Below are positions 8,280-16,519 of a stretch of DNA of 64,000 nucleotides, one piece after another. The position numbers and the translations under genes were made by a program. The stretch comes from Blastococcus sp. TF02A-30 (GTDB taxonomy: Bacteria > Actinomycetota > Actinomycetes > Mycobacteriales > Geodermatophilaceae): positions 62,001 to 126,000 of the forward strand of contig NZ_QOHJ01000002.1 of assembly GCF_003319185.1 (NCBI RefSeq), read 5' to 3'. Position 1 is the stretch's first letter. Each line of letters begins with the position of its first letter. The notes under the pieces were generated by a model. That model was not told the DNA's origin. It did no database searches and worked only from the letters and a program-made list of their open reading frames with translations.

Positions 8280-8930
8280 TCAGGCGGGCGCGGGCTGCAG
8301 CTCGGTCAGCAGCGCGCGCACCCGGGCGTCGATGTCGTCGCGGATGGCGCGCACCTCCCCGACGGTCAGCCCGGCGGGGTCGCGCACCTGCCAGTCGAGG
8401 TAGCGCTTCCCGGGGTAGACCGGGCAGGCGTCGCCGCAGCCCATGGTGACGACGACGTCGGCCGCGCGGACGACGTCGTCGTTCAGCGGCTTGGGGAACT
8501 CGGCACCGAGGTCGACGCCGAGCTCGGCCATGGCGGAGACGACCGCGTCGTCGACGGCCGGTGCCGGCTGGGAGCCGGCCGAGCGGACGTGCACCCGGTC
8601 GCCGCCGCGCAGCTGCAGCAGCCCGGCGGCCATCTGCGAGCGGCCGGCGTTCTGCACGCAGACGAACAGGACCTCCGGGACCTCGCGTGCCACCGCGCCC
8701 TTCGCCTGGGCCAGCGCGGTGAGCCGCTCGGTGGCGAACCGGGCGGTCAGCGCCGGCAGGTGGGCGGTGACCCGGGCCGTGCGGGCCAGCGCCGTGTAGG
8801 ACTCGAAGACGTAGCGGTCCACGGTCTCGCGGGCGAAGACCCCGGCGAAGCGGGCGCTGAGGTCGTCGGCGAGCCGGTGCAGCGACGCCTCGGGGGTGAG
8901 CAGGCCGGGCAGCGACTTCTCGGTGGTCAT
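8280..8930 (-). CDS. arsC: Arsenate reductase with N-terminal helical domain
   Basis: A 216-residue protein. Residues 1-80 form an alpha-helical region with the RYVFESYTALA pattern, found in the extended actinobacterial arsenate reductases. Residues 86-216 form the low-molecular-weight phosphatase domain with the CX5R loop starting at C91 and the same MGCGDACPVYPGKRY segment as its neighbour. The ATGA overlap with the end of acr3 indicates coupled translation. Having two arsC forms side by side suggests a division of labour or a recent gain of one; the domains share sequence but are clearly divergent. Confidence 0.9.
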   Translation of the reverse strand: MTTEKSLPGLLTPEASLHRLADDLSARFAGVFARETVDRYVFESYTALARTARVTAHLPALTARFATERLTALAQAKGAVAREVPEVLFVCVQNAGRSQMAAGLLQLRGGDRVHVRSAGSQPAPAVDDAVVSAMAELGVDLGAEFPKPLNDDVVRAADVVVTMGCGDACPVYPGKRYLDWQVRDPAGLTVGEVRAIRDDIDARVRALLTELQPAPA

Positions 8931-10054
8931 CGAGCGCTCCGGGGAGAGGGGGTGGGGACGGTGGGATCGCCGGGGAACCAGCGCCGGGCGGCCCAGAGGG
9001 CGACGTAGACCAGGCCCACCAGCACCGGCACCTCGATCAGCGGGCCGACGACGCCCGCGAGCGCCTGCCCGCTGGTGACCCCGAAGGTGCCGATGGCCAC
9101 GGCGATGGCCAGCTCGAAGTTGTTGCCGGCCGCGGTGAAGGCGAGCGTCGCCGTCTTCGCGTAGCCCAGCCCCAGGCGCATGCCGAGCAGGAAGGACCCG
9201 CCGAACATCAGGGCGAAGTAGGCCAGCAGGGGCAGTGCGATCCGGGCGACGTCCCAGGGCCGGGAGGTGATCGCATCGCCCTGCAGCGCGAAGAGCATGA
9301 CGATCGTGAACAGCAGCCCGTACAGCGCCAGGGGGCCGATCCGCGGCAGGAAGCTCCCCTCGTACCAGGCGCGGCCCCGCCGCCGCTCGCCGATCGTCCG
9401 GGTGAGGAAACCTGCGACCAGCGGGATGCCGAGGAAGACCAGGACGCTGAGCACGATCGCCCAGACGCTGAACTCCGCCGAGGTGGTCTCCAGGCCCAGC
9501 CAGCCGGGCAGCACCTGGAGGTAGAACCAGCCCAGCGCCGCGAAGGCGGCGATCTGGAACACCGAGTTGATCGCGACCAGCACCGCGGCGGCCTCGCGGT
9601 CACCGCAGGAGAGGTCGTTCCAGATCAGCACCATGGCGATGCAGCGGGCCAGCCCGACGATGACCAGGCCGGTGCGGTACTCGGGCAGGTCGGGGAGGAG
9701 CAGCCAGGCCAGGGCGAACATCAGCGCCGGCCCGACCACCCAGTTGAGCACCAGGCTGGCGCCGAGGAGGGCCCGGTCGCCGGTGACGCGGTCCAGCTCG
9801 GAGTACCGCACCTTCGCCAGCACCGGGTACATCATCAGCAGCAGCCCGACGGCGATCGGCAGGCTCACGTCGCCGACCTCGACGGCGGACAGCGCGTCGT
9901 CCAGGCCGGGCACCCAGCGGCCCAGCGCGAGGCCGAGGGCCATCGCCGCGAGGATCCAGACCGGGAGGAACCGGTCGAGGGTCGACAGCTTCTGCAGGAC
10001 CGGGGCGTCGGCGGGTGCGCCGGCGCGGGCGGTCTCGCGGACGGCGTCGCTCAC
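8927..10054 (-). CDS. acr3: Acr3 family arsenite efflux permease
   Basis: A 375-residue membrane protein with about ten helices. The Acr3 hallmark GLARCIAMVLIWNDL contains the essential cysteine (C138) of transmembrane helix 4, and the late helix holds PLIEVPVLV with the conserved Glu. It exports As(III) out of the cell using the proton gradient. The GTG start overlaps the arsR stop by 4 bp, and its own stop overlaps arsC, so arsR-acr3-arsC form one tightly coupled unit. Confidence 0.95.
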   Translation of the reverse strand: MSDAVRETARAGAPADAPVLQKLSTLDRFLPVWILAAMALGLALGRWVPGLDDALSAVEVGDVSLPIAVGLLLMMYPVLAKVRYSELDRVTGDRALLGASLVLNWVVGPALMFALAWLLLPDLPEYRTGLVIVGLARCIAMVLIWNDLSCGDREAAAVLVAINSVFQIAAFAALGWFYLQVLPGWLGLETTSAEFSVWAIVLSVLVFLGIPLVAGFLTRTIGERRRGRAWYEGSFLPRIGPLALYGLLFTIVMLFALQGDAITSRPWDVARIALPLLAYFALMFGGSFLLGMRLGLGYAKTATLAFTAAGNNFELAIAVAIGTFGVTSGQALAGVVGPLIEVPVLVGLVYVALWAARRWFPGDPTVPTPSPRSAR

Positions 10055-10395
10055 GCCGGCGCCAGGGCGGTCGTGTCGAACAGGCCGGCGATCGCGGCGA
10101 GGGCCGCCGGGCGCACGGAGTAGTAGACCCACACCCCCCGCTTCTCGCGGTCGAGCAGCCCGGCCGAGTGCAGCACCTTGAGGTGGTGGCTGATCGTCGC
10201 CTGGGTCAGCTCGAAGGCGTCGTTGAGGTCGCACACGCACGCCTCGCCGGACGCGCTCGAGCCGATCAGGCTCACCAGGCGCAGCCGCACCGGGTCGGCC
10301 AGCGCCTTGAGCAGCGGGGCCACCTGCTCGGCCTGCTCGGCGGACATCGCCGTGCCCGAGAGCGGGGTGCAGCAGGCCAGCCCGGGGTCGCTCAT
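10051..10395 (-). CDS. arsR: ArsR/SmtB family arsenite-responsive repressor
   Basis: A 114-residue winged-helix repressor. The helix-turn-helix covers about residues 56-77 (LTQATISHHLKVL). Possible As(III) ligands are the vicinal pair C8-C9 near the N-terminus and C53/C55 in the EACVCDL segment. The frame stays open upstream to 10491, but the ATG at 10395 has a strong GAGGAG site and I chose it; an ATG at 10419 is the alternative. It likely represses its own operon and the divergent cadI through the inverted repeats between them. Confidence 0.93.
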   Translation of the reverse strand: MSDPGLACCTPLSGTAMSAEQAEQVAPLLKALADPVRLRLVSLIGSSASGEACVCDLNDAFELTQATISHHLKVLHSAGLLDREKRGVWVYYSVRPAALAAIAGLFDTTALAPA

Positions 10396-10427
10396 CGTCG
10401 TCTCCTCGTCGGTGGACATCGGCGCCC

Positions 10428-10455
10428 ATCGTAACGACAGACATCGTATTGACAA
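10428..10455 (-). promoter_or_regulatory. Promoter of the arsR operon
   Basis: On the minus strand TTGTCA (10450-10455) and TACGAT (10428-10433) are separated by 16 bp, close to the sigma-70-type consensus. The -35 box lies inside the first inverted repeat, so bound ArsR would block it. Prediction from sequence only. Confidence 0.6.
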
Positions 10456-10466
10456 GTGTCGATGTC
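10440..10466. promoter_or_regulatory. ArsR operator candidate 1
   Basis: An inverted repeat with arms GACATCG (10440-10446) and CGATGTC (10460-10466) and a 13-bp centre. It covers the -35 boxes of both divergent promoters. The same arm sequence recurs in the second repeat, which supports a shared repressor. Confidence 0.65.
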
Positions 10467-10477
10467 CGGTGTTCATT
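10449..10477 (+). promoter_or_regulatory. Promoter of cadI
   Basis: A perfect TTGACA at 10449-10454 with a weak -10 (TTCATT, 10472-10477) after 17 bp. The predicted start would lie just before operator 2, which would then sit over the initial transcribed region. Confidence 0.5.
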
Positions 10478-10486
10478 CTGCGTTCA

Positions 10487-10508
10487 GACATCGACGTCCG
10501 TCGATGTC
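10487..10508. promoter_or_regulatory. ArsR operator candidate 2
   Basis: A perfect 8-bp inverted repeat, GACATCGA (10487-10494) and TCGATGTC (10501-10508), with a 6-bp spacer. It lies between the cadI promoter and its RBS. The arms match operator 1 but the spacing differs (6 bp here, 13 bp there). Confidence 0.65.
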
Positions 10509-10527
10509 CTCACCCCAGGAGGTTCCC

Positions 10528-11010
10528 GTGTCCCGTGTCCAGCTCGCCCTCCGCGTCGCCGACCTCGACGCCGCCGTCGGCTTCTACTCGCGGCTGTTCG
10601 GCACCGAGCCGGCCAAGCGCCGCCCCGGCTACGCCAACTTCGCCGTCGCCGAGCCGCCGCTGAAGCTCGTGCTCCTCGAGGGCGAGGCCGGCGAGCCCAC
10701 CCGGATGGACCACCTCGGCGTCGAGGTGGCCACCACCGACGACGTCGCCGCAGCCACGAACCGGCTGGCCGACGCGGGCCTGGCCACGCGGGTGGAGGAC
10801 GGCACCACCTGCTGCTACGCCGTCCAGGACAAGGTGTGGGTGAACGGCCCCGGCGGCGAGCCGTGGGAGGTCTACACCGTCACCGGGGGCGCGCGCCCCG
10901 ACCTGGAGGGGAAGACCGCCACCGACCTGTCGGCGGTCGGCGGCGACGGGAGCTGCTGCCGGCCGGAGGGATCGGGCACCGACGCCCGCCTCACGGCCTC
11001 CTGCTGCTGA
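10528..11010 (+). CDS. cadI: CadI/ArsI family metal- and arsenic-inducible glyoxalase-fold protein
   Basis: A 160-residue vicinal-oxygen-chelate fold protein, close in sequence to mycobacterial CadI. H62 and E114 are in the metal-ligand positions, and the vicinal pair C95-C96 (GTTCCYA) matches the As(III)-binding pair of ArsI C-As lyases. The first metal ligand of ArsI, His5, is Gln here. Two more cysteine pairs (C143-C144, C159-C160) sit in the tail. The GTG start follows AGGAGG. It is divergent from arsR and is expected to be induced by arsenic or cadmium. Confidence 0.9.
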   Translation: MSRVQLALRVADLDAAVGFYSRLFGTEPAKRRPGYANFAVAEPPLKLVLLEGEAGEPTRMDHLGVEVATTDDVAAATNRLADAGLATRVEDGTTCCYAVQDKVWVNGPGGEPWEVYTVTGGARPDLEGKTATDLSAVGGDGSCCRPEGSGTDARLTASCC

Positions 11011-11023
11011 TCCGGCGATCTCC

Positions 11024-11064
11024 GCGCGCTCGTGGCGATCCGGCGTCGGTCGCCACGAGCGCGC
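11024..11064. terminator. Perfect 15-bp hairpin after cadI
   Basis: The arms at 11024-11038 and 11050-11064 are perfectly complementary (outer end GCGCGCTCGTGG), with an 11-nt loop. It lies 13 bp after the cadI stop and 23 bp before the next start. It has no T tract. It probably ends the cadI transcript, or it may be a copy of a dispersed palindrome. Confidence 0.6.
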
Positions 11065-11087
11065 AGGGTTCGGGCAAGCTGGACGGC

Positions 11088-12011
11088 GTGGAGTTCGACG
11101 AGGTCGCCGACGAGCTGTACGCCGTTCCGCCGGACGACTTCATCGCGCTGCGCACGACCCGGCAGGACGAGGCCAAGGACGACGGCGACCGCGCGCTGGC
11201 CAAGGCGATCGGCGGGCTGCCCAAGCCCTCGACCGCGGCGTGGGTGTGCAACCTGCTGGTCCGGGCCCGGCGCGCGGAGATCGAAGGGCTCGTCGAGCTG
11301 GGCGGGCTGCTGCGCGAGGCCCAGGAGAACCTGGCCGGCGACGAGCTGCGCGCCCTGAACAAGCAGCGCGCCCAGCTGCTCAACGCCCTCGGCCGGCAGG
11401 CGGCGGCGCTGGCCCGCGAGCAGGGCCACCGGGTGAGCACCGCCATCGCCGGTCAGGTCGAGGACACGCTGCGCGCCGCCATGGCCGATCCGGAGGCGGG
11501 GGAGGCGCTGCTGTCCGGCCGGCTCACCGGGGCGTTGTCCTACAGCGGGCTGGGCACCGTCGGTCGCCGTCCCGACCTGCGCGTGGTCCGGCCCGAGGAG
11601 CCGGCGCGGCCGGCTCCGGCGCGTTCGGCGAAGGCCCGCGGGGACGCCGAGCAGCGCCGCCGGGAGCGCGAGGAGGAGCGCCGCCGGGCCGCCGAGGAGC
11701 AGCGGCGCACGGAGCTCGCCCAGGCCCGCGCGGCGCTGGAGGACGCGGAGGAGACCGCCGGGGAGGCGCGCGCCGCCGCGGAGGAGGAGCGCCGGGCCGC
11801 GGAGGCCGCCGACGACCGGCGGGTGCGCACCCGCGCCCGGGTGGCCGAGCTGTCCGAGCAGCTGGCGCAGGCCGAGCGCGAGGACGCCGAGGCCGACGCC
11901 GAGCTGAAGCGCGCCGAGCGCCGCAGCCGCACCGCCGAGCGGGAGGCGGCCGACGCCGAGGCCGCCCTCGAGACGGCTCGCGCGAGGCTGGCCGAGCTCG
12001 AGGAGGGCTGA
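11088..12011 (+). CDS. Actinobacterial coiled-coil protein of unknown function
   Basis: A 307-residue soluble protein. The first 170 residues are a conserved alpha-helical domain with the motif LPKPSTAAWVCNLL (about residues 45-58). From about residue 195 to the end it is a long, highly charged Glu/Arg/Ala coiled coil. I know this as a common actinobacterial family without an assigned role. The GTG at 11088 is the start nearest the conserved N-terminus and would leave a short or no leader. Confidence 0.8.
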   Translation: MEFDEVADELYAVPPDDFIALRTTRQDEAKDDGDRALAKAIGGLPKPSTAAWVCNLLVRARRAEIEGLVELGGLLREAQENLAGDELRALNKQRAQLLNALGRQAAALAREQGHRVSTAIAGQVEDTLRAAMADPEAGEALLSGRLTGALSYSGLGTVGRRPDLRVVRPEEPARPAPARSAKARGDAEQRRREREEERRRAAEEQRRTELAQARAALEDAEETAGEARAAAEEERRAAEAADDRRVRTRARVAELSEQLAQAEREDAEADAELKRAERRSRTAEREAADAEAALETARARLAELEEG

Positions 12012-12021
12012 CCCCGGACCC

Positions 12022-12543
12022 TCACCCCATCGTCTTCTGCCCGTCCAGCGACTCCCGCAGGATGTCGGCGTGGCCGGCGTGCTGCGCGGTCTCGGCCACG
12101 ATGTGCAGGAAGACCCGCCGGGCCGACCGCCGGGCGCCCGGCGCGAACCACGGCGCCTCGGGCAGCGGGTGCGAGAGGTCCAGGTCAGGCAGGGTGCGCA
12201 CCAGCTCGTCGGTGCGGCGGGCCACCTCCTCGTACCCGGCCAGCACGCCCTCCAGCGTCTCCTCGGGGAGCAGGCGGAAGGCGTTCGCCCAGGCCTCGTA
12301 GCCGGCGTCGTCGGTGGGCGGGGCCATCGCGTCGGGCCCCTCGAGGACGAACCGGGCCCACTGCGCCTCGGTGTGCGCGACGTGCTTGACCAGCCCGCCC
12401 AGGGTGAGCTCGCTGGCGGTGGTGCGCTGCCGGGCCTGCTCGTCGGTGAGGCCCTGGACGGTGTACCGGAGGAAGGAGCGGTGGGCGGCCAGCGTCTCGA
12501 GGAGGTCGGCGCGCTCGCCGGTGAGGGCGGTGGAGGTGGTCAT
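12022..12543 (-). CDS. DinB family protein
   Basis: A 173-residue four-helix-bundle protein of the DinB/YfiT superfamily (DUF664-like). Possible metal ligands are His54 or His57 in LVKHVAHTEAQW and the late HAGHAD segment. Members are often mycothiol- or bacillithiol-dependent transferases, or are uncharacterised. It is transcribed divergently from a WYL-domain regulator, a frequent pairing, so that regulator probably controls it. Confidence 0.88.
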   Translation of the reverse strand: MTTSTALTGERADLLETLAAHRSFLRYTVQGLTDEQARQRTTASELTLGGLVKHVAHTEAQWARFVLEGPDAMAPPTDDAGYEAWANAFRLLPEETLEGVLAGYEEVARRTDELVRTLPDLDLSHPLPEAPWFAPGARRSARRVFLHIVAETAQHAGHADILRESLDGQKTMG

Positions 12544-12636
12544 GGGGGAGTCCTTTCGTCCCGGGAGGTCCGTCACCGACCACGCTAGGGACCATCGGTG
12601 CCAGATTCTGGCCGCGATGGGGGAGGATCTGCGGTC

Positions 12637-13611
12637 GTGACCGGGACCGGGAACCGCACCCTGCGGCTGCTCTCGCTGCTCCAGCAACGCCGGCAGTGGG
12701 GCGGTGGCGAGCTGGCTGAGCGGCTGGGGGTCTCGCTGCGCACGCTGCGCCGCGACGTCGAGCGGCTGCGCGACCTCGGCTACCCCGTCGACGCGCAGCC
12801 CGGCGTCGACGGCGGGTACCGGCTGGCGCCCGGGGCCTCGCTGCCCCCGCTGGTGCTCGACGACGACGAGGCCGTGGCGCTGACCGTCGGGCTCCAGGCC
12901 GCCGCGCAGAGCGCAGTCGCCGGCATGGCGGAGGCATCGGTGCGCGCGCTGACCACCGTGACCCAGGTGCTGCCGCCCCGCCTGCGGCGCCGGGCGGACG
13001 CGTTGCGGGCCGTCACCGTGCCCGCCGCCTGGGGCGCCGCCGGCCCGGCCGTCGACCCGCAGGTGCTCACCGCCGTCGCCACCTCGTGCCGCGACACCGA
13101 GCGGCTCGAGTTCGGCTACACCGCCGGCGACGGGGCCCGCACCGAGCGGCTCACGGAGCCGTTCCGCCTGGTCGCGCACGGCCGGCGCTGGTACCTGGTC
13201 GCCTACGACCTGCACCGCGGCGACTGGCGCAGCTTCCGGCTCGACCGGATCGGGCAGCCGCGCGGCACCGGTCAGCGGTTCTCCCCGCGGACGCTGCCCG
13301 GCGCGGACGCGGCCGCCTTCGTGCGGCGCGGGCTGGAGGGCCAGCGGCCGTCGGGGCACGTGATGGAGGCGGAGGTGCACGCCCCCGCCGAGGAGGTGCG
13401 GGCCCGGCTCGGGCCGTGGGCCACCGTGGAACCGGTGGACGACGGGCGGTGCCGGGTGCGGATGGAGACCCACGACCTCAGCTGGGCGGCGCTGGCCCTG
13501 GGCTCGGTCGGGGCGGAGTTCACGGTGCTCTCCCCACCGGGGCTGCGCGACCTGCTGGCCGACTGGGCGGGGCGGTTCCACCGGGCTGCGGACCGCGCCG
13601 GCCCTGGCTAG
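12637..13611 (+). CDS. HTH and WYL-domain transcriptional regulator (YafY type)
   Basis: A 324-residue regulator. An N-terminal HTH_11 domain (about residues 5-60: LAERLGVSLRTLRRDVERLRDLGYPV) is followed by a WYL domain (about 140-205, GRRWYLVAYD) and the C-terminal extension typical of YafY-like proteins. WYL domains bind small ligands or nucleic acids. The GTG at 12637 follows GGGAGG. The 93-bp gap to the divergent dinB-like gene should carry the shared promoters. Confidence 0.9.
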   Translation: MTGTGNRTLRLLSLLQQRRQWGGGELAERLGVSLRTLRRDVERLRDLGYPVDAQPGVDGGYRLAPGASLPPLVLDDDEAVALTVGLQAAAQSAVAGMAEASVRALTTVTQVLPPRLRRRADALRAVTVPAAWGAAGPAVDPQVLTAVATSCRDTERLEFGYTAGDGARTERLTEPFRLVAHGRRWYLVAYDLHRGDWRSFRLDRIGQPRGTGQRFSPRTLPGADAAAFVRRGLEGQRPSGHVMEAEVHAPAEEVRARLGPWATVEPVDDGRCRVRMETHDLSWAALALGSVGAEFTVLSPPGLRDLLADWAGRFHRAADRAGPG

Positions 13612-13614
13612 CGT
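13609..13614 (+). promoter_or_regulatory. -10 box for a leaderless SDR transcript
   Basis: TAGCGT fits the actinobacterial TANNNT -10 box and ends 7 bp before the GTG at 13622. That spacing places the transcription start at or next to the start codon. The box overlaps the stop codon of the upstream gene. Confidence 0.4.
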
Positions 13615-13621
13615 CGGCTCC

Positions 13622-14425
13622 GTGGACGGCACCCCGCGCACCGCGATCGTCACCGGTTCGGAGTCCGGCATCGGGCGGGCCGTCGCCGTCGCCCTCGCCG
13701 AGCAGGGCTGCGACGTCGGCGTCACCTGGTACCGCGAGGAGGAGGCGGCCGAGGAGACCGCCCGGCAGGTGCGGGACAGGGGCCGGCGCGCCGAGGTGCG
13801 CCACCTCGACCTCACCCGGCTGCCGGGCGCGGCCGACGTCGTGGACGAGCTGGCCGAGGCGCTGGGCGGCGTCGACGTCCTGGTCAACGACGCCGGCACC
13901 GGGCACATGACGCCGCTGCTCGAGCTGGACCTCGCCACCTGGCGCGAGGTCCTGGCCACCGATCTGGACGGGGCCTTCCTCTGCCTCCAGCGCGCCGCGC
14001 GGCGGATGGTCGCCGCGGGCCGGGGCGGGCGGATCGTCAACATCACCAGCGTGCACGAGCACGCGCCCCGCGTCGGGGCCGCGGCCTACTGCGCGGCCAA
14101 GGGCGGGCTCGGGCTGCTCACCAAGGTGGCCGCGCTGGAACTGGCCGAGCACGGCATCACGGTGAACGCGGTGGCGCCGGGCGAGATCGCCACCGCCATG
14201 ACCGGCCAGGAGGACGAGGACCCGACCGCGCCCGGGCACGAGCGGCCCGGGGTGCCGATCGGCCGCCCGGGGCACGCCCGCGAGGTGGCCGCCGTCGTCG
14301 CCTTCCTGGCCTCACCCGCGGCCGGCTACGTGACCGGCGCGTCGTGGCCGGTCGACGGCGGCATGCTCGAGATGGGGCCGATGGCCGGCTCGCACCTGGA
14401 GTCCGGCGACTGGCGCCGCGGCTGA
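13622..14425 (+). CDS. Short-chain dehydrogenase/reductase (SDR)
   Basis: A 267-residue Rossmann-fold oxidoreductase. TGSESGIG at residues 11-18 binds the cofactor, NDAG (89-92) replaces the usual NNAG, and the catalytic set is S143, Y156, K160. The substrate is unknown; the sequence is of the classical FabG-like type, probably NADP-dependent. There is no ribosome binding site, in line with a leaderless message. It ends 1 bp from the convergent cyclase gene. Confidence 0.88.
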   Translation: MDGTPRTAIVTGSESGIGRAVAVALAEQGCDVGVTWYREEEAAEETARQVRDRGRRAEVRHLDLTRLPGAADVVDELAEALGGVDVLVNDAGTGHMTPLLELDLATWREVLATDLDGAFLCLQRAARRMVAAGRGGRIVNITSVHEHAPRVGAAAYCAAKGGLGLLTKVAALELAEHGITVNAVAPGEIATAMTGQEDEDPTAPGHERPGVPIGRPGHAREVAAVVAFLASPAAGYVTGASWPVDGGMLEMGPMAGSHLESGDWRRG

Positions 14426-14426
14426 C

Positions 14427-15365
14427 TCACGCGCGCCGGCTGCTCCGCTTGCGCGCGTAGAGGTGGGCGTCGGCGCGGGAGAGCACGTCGGGGAGCGGTT
14501 CGCCGCGACGGGCGACGGCCAGGCCCACGGTCCAGCCGAACGGGTGGGCGTCCTGCAGCCGGCCGAGCAGCTCCCAGGCGCCGGTCTCGTCGGTGGCCGG
14601 GAGGCACAGGACGAACTCGTCGCCGCCGTACCGCCCGAGCAGGTCGGCGTGCCGCAGCCGCTCACGCCACCGGGTGGTCAGCTCGCGCAGCAGCGCGTCG
14701 CCGGCGCCGTGCCCGTCGCGGTCGTTGACCAGCTTGAAGTCGTCCAGGTCCAGCAGCGCGACGCACAGCGGCTCGCCGGTGCGCTGCGCCCGGGACAGGT
14801 GGCGGGCCGCCTCGGCCTCCCAGGCCCGGCGGTTGGCCACCCCGGTCAGCGGGTCGGTGCCGGCCGCCGCGCGCAGCTGCCCGGCCAGGCGGCCCTGCGC
14901 CTCGGTGAGCGCGACGACGGTGCAGACCAGCGCCAGCCACGGCACCAGGAACCCGGTGGGCTCCGCGGCCAGGGCGCCCAGGCTGGTGACGGCGACCAGG
15001 AACGCGGTGTGCGCCCGGGCGGCCGGCAGCCACAGGAAGTGCGCGGCGTACAGGGCGACCGCGGTGATCACCGGGCCCAGGGCGACCACCCCGACCGGCG
15101 TCGCGGACCGCCAGGCCAGGACGGCGACGAGCAGCGCCACCAGCGCGAGGGCGGAGTGCACCACCCAGGGCCGCAGCGGGTGCGGCCAGAGCGCCAGCGC
15201 GCCGCCACCCACGACCCCCACCGTGCCGAGCACCCAGAGGAGCCCGATCGGGGCGTCGGGGTTCATCGGCCAGGCGGCGCCGGCGTAGCAGAGCCCCCCG
15301 CCGACGAGGTACAGGACCGCCAGCAGGGTCGCCGGCGCTCCGCGTCCGCTCTCCATGCCCGGCAT
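14427..15365 (-). CDS. Membrane-anchored diguanylate cyclase (GGDEF)
   Basis: A 312-residue protein. Six or so hydrophobic helices fill residues 10-155, then a GGDEF domain from about 165. The active site GGDEF is intact at 247-251 and the product-inhibition site RxxD is present (R238-H-A-D241), five residues upstream. It should make c-di-GMP from two GTP at the membrane, with feedback inhibition. No EAL domain is attached. The start could be the ATG at 15365 or at 15356; neither has a strong RBS. Confidence 0.9.
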   Translation of the reverse strand: MPGMESGRGAPATLLAVLYLVGGGLCYAGAAWPMNPDAPIGLLWVLGTVGVVGGGALALWPHPLRPWVVHSALALVALLVAVLAWRSATPVGVVALGPVITAVALYAAHFLWLPAARAHTAFLVAVTSLGALAAEPTGFLVPWLALVCTVVALTEAQGRLAGQLRAAAGTDPLTGVANRRAWEAEAARHLSRAQRTGEPLCVALLDLDDFKLVNDRDGHGAGDALLRELTTRWRERLRHADLLGRYGGDEFVLCLPATDETGAWELLGRLQDAHPFGWTVGLAVARRGEPLPDVLSRADAHLYARKRSSRRA

Positions 15366-15439
15366 CTTGACCCGCCGACGGCGATCACGGGGAGTTCCGA
15401 GCCCTCCCGTTCGGGTGACGACGGCACCCGGACGGGGCA

Positions 15440-16378
15440 TCAGCCGGTGAGCTCGACCGGGACGGTGAGCACGTCGACCATCGCCCCGCGGCGGTGCACG
15501 GTCATCGGCAGCGCCTGCCCGATCGCCTCGGCGAACAGCAGCCGCTGCAGGCTCTGCGCGTCCGCGACCGGTCGCCGCCCCGCCTCGAGCACGAGGTCGC
15601 CGGGCTTGAGCCCGGCCCGGTCGGCGGGCGCCCCGGGGACGACGTCGACGATGCGCAGCCCCCGCCGTCGCCCGGTCCGTTCCGCCAGCGCGGCGGGGAG
15701 CGGTGCCGGGGTGCTCACCAGGCCCAGGTAGGCACGTCGGACGCGGCCGTCGGCGACGAGCGCGTCGACGATGCGCCGGCTGGTCGCGTTGATCGGTACC
15801 GCCAGCCCCAGCCCCCAGCCGGCGACGGCGGTGTTGATCCCGACGACGCGGGAGGTGGAGTCGGCCAGCGCCCCGCCGGAGTTGCCGGGGTTGAGCGCCG
15901 CATCGGTCTGGATGACGTCCTCGACCACCCGCGCGGTGCGCCCGTCCCGGGTCGGCAGCGATCGCCCGAGCCCGCTCACGACGCCGGCGGTCACCGAGCC
16001 GGCCAGGCCCAGCGGGTTGCCCACGGCGACCACCAGCTGGCCGACCCTCAGCGAGGCGGCGTCCCCGAGCACCGCCGGTGGCGGCGTCGCGCCGCGGGCC
16101 CGCACCACCGCGAGGTCCGAGAGCGGGTCGGCGCCGACCACCACGACGTCGGTCTCGCCGCCGTCGCCGAACACGGCGCGGCCGGAGCGAGCGCCGCCGA
16201 CGACGTGGGCGTTGGTGAGGAGCAGCCCGTCGTCGGACACGACCACGGCCGAGCCGGCACCGGCCCGGCCCCGGGCGTCGCTCACGTGCAGCGCGGCCAC
16301 GTGCGGGGTGAGGTCGGCGGCGACCTCGGTGACGATGCGGGAGTAGGCGTCCAGCGGGGACTCCGCGGCCAGGCTCAT
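15440..16378 (-). CDS. HtrA-like trypsin-fold serine protease with PDZ domain
   Basis: A 312-residue protease. The catalytic triad is H58 (TNAHVV), D88 (LSDLAVV) and S167 (GNSGGA), followed by a PDZ domain from about residue 215 to 305 (GLKPGDLVLEAGRRPV). Unlike most DegP/HtrA proteins it shows no signal peptide or membrane anchor at the N-terminus, so it is predicted to be cytoplasmic unless the true start is upstream. Likely role is protein quality control. It is divergent from the YbdK gene. Confidence 0.88.
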   Translation of the reverse strand: MSLAAESPLDAYSRIVTEVAADLTPHVAALHVSDARGRAGAGSAVVVSDDGLLLTNAHVVGGARSGRAVFGDGGETDVVVVGADPLSDLAVVRARGATPPPAVLGDAASLRVGQLVVAVGNPLGLAGSVTAGVVSGLGRSLPTRDGRTARVVEDVIQTDAALNPGNSGGALADSTSRVVGINTAVAGWGLGLAVPINATSRRIVDALVADGRVRRAYLGLVSTPAPLPAALAERTGRRRGLRIVDVVPGAPADRAGLKPGDLVLEAGRRPVADAQSLQRLLFAEAIGQALPMTVHRRGAMVDVLTVPVELTG

Positions 16379-16519
16379 CGGCGACCTCCGGATCGAGGAG
16401 GAGCACCAGTGAACGCCGCCGGCCGGGCTCCGCCCACCGCTCCGGTCACGCCCTGGGCGAACACCGGGGCGGCCCCGTACCGTCGCGCCCACCGGGTCCC
16501 TCCCGCGCCAGGAGCGCCG

